Shown one piece after another: positions 63,919 through 64,000 of a DNA stretch of 64,000 nucleotides (position 1 is the first letter of the stretch; each line of letters begins with the position of its first letter). Origin of the DNA: Ampullimonas aquatilis (GTDB taxonomy: Bacteria; Pseudomonadota; Gammaproteobacteria; Burkholderiales; Burkholderiaceae_D); assembly GCF_049675895.1 (NCBI RefSeq), contig NZ_CP183834.1:3162001-3226000 (forward strand). The letters are read 5' to 3'. A program made the position numbers and the translations under genes. Below the pieces are notes generated by a model. The model saw only the letters and a list, made by a program, of their open reading frames with translations. It was not told the origin of the DNA and did not search any database.

Positions 63919-64000
63919 TCAAACCACTGCCTTGAGCTGCTTACCAGCGCGCCCTCTTTCCGAGCGCTTATGTTCTCGAATCAAACGCTCGAAACCTGTC
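63919..64000 (-). CDS. C-terminal fragment of an unidentified protein at the right edge
   Basis: An open frame enters from the right edge and stops at TGA (63919-63921). The visible tail reads TGFERLIREHKRSERGRAGK then QLKAVV. It is basic and gives no family. It lies 61 bp upstream of the acyl-CoA dehydrogenase in the same direction, so it may be part of the same transcript. That it is a real gene end is inferred from position and the absence of another reading. Confidence 0.45.
   Translation of the reverse strand, partial: TGFERLIREHKRSERGRAGKQLKAVV

Overview
The window is a gene-dense piece of a betaproteobacterial chromosome, most likely from the order Burkholderiales and perhaps near Oxalobacteraceae. 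This placement rests on gene order and protein style: a murA-hisG...hisE-tatABC block, a secB-grxC-rhodanese-gpmA-envC-ctpA-moeB block, a complete mraZ-to-lpxC division and cell-wall cluster, and PEP-CTERM sorting tails. No database search was run, so genus is not claimed. No tRNA, rRNA operon, insertion sequence, prophage or CRISPR array was seen.

Layout. 1-3.5 kb: most of a very large flavin/iron-sulfur oxidoreductase running off the left edge. 3.8-6.5 kb: a Nif3-like protein, a DegS-type periplasmic protease and a DUF2461 protein. 6.5-8.1 kb: tatABC. 8.4-15.3 kb: histidine biosynthesis (hisE, I, F, A, H, B, D, G on the minus strand), with hisC inserted on the opposite strand. 15.3-18.9 kb: murA, a BolA protein, a two-gene ABC-2 exporter and a DUF1840 protein. 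19-26 kb: gpsA, secB, grxC and a rhodanese protein (minus), then gpmA, envC, ctpA and a MoeB/ThiF E1-like enzyme (plus). 26-27.5 kb: a secreted glycoside-hydrolase-like protein with two DUF4214 repeats. 27.8-46.4 kb: lpxC, ftsZ, ftsA, ftsQ, ddlB, murC, murG, ftsW, murD, mraY, murF, murE, ftsI, ftsL, rsmH and mraZ, all transcribed leftward from a promoter carrying MraZ boxes. 46.7-47.1 kb: rnpB. 47.2-51.3 kb: a DUF3025 protein, pyrC, a class II glutamine amidotransferase and two PEP-CTERM proteins. 51.5-54.6 kb: a glutamate/aspartate ABC importer. 54.7-57.1 kb: an Atm1-type ABC exporter and a YciA-like thioesterase. 57.2-64 kb: a GntR/UTRA regulator and a fatty-acid beta-oxidation set (thiolase, bifunctional hydroxyacyl-CoA dehydrogenase/enoyl-CoA hydratase, acyl-CoA dehydrogenase).

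How the genes work together. The window is dominated by envelope construction. murA starts UDP-MurNAc synthesis, and murC-F, mraY, murG, ftsW and ftsI complete and polymerise lipid II. ftsA/Z/Q/L build the divisome, envC and ctpA act in cell-wall turnover, lpxC commits lipid A synthesis, and gpsA feeds phospholipids. tat, secB and degS handle export and envelope quality control.

The most unusual thing found is a family of 70-80 bp interspersed elements, five copies in 64 kb. Short conserved blocks (TACTCC, AAGTGC, AGTAT in one orientation) are separated by variable spacers of nearly constant length. One copy sits in frame inside murE and encodes about 27 residues. One supplies the stop codon of the Atm1-type exporter, one supplies the ribosome binding site of the DUF1840 gene, and two lie just past gene ends. 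A second notable feature is the inverted, HisC2-type hisC inside the his operon.
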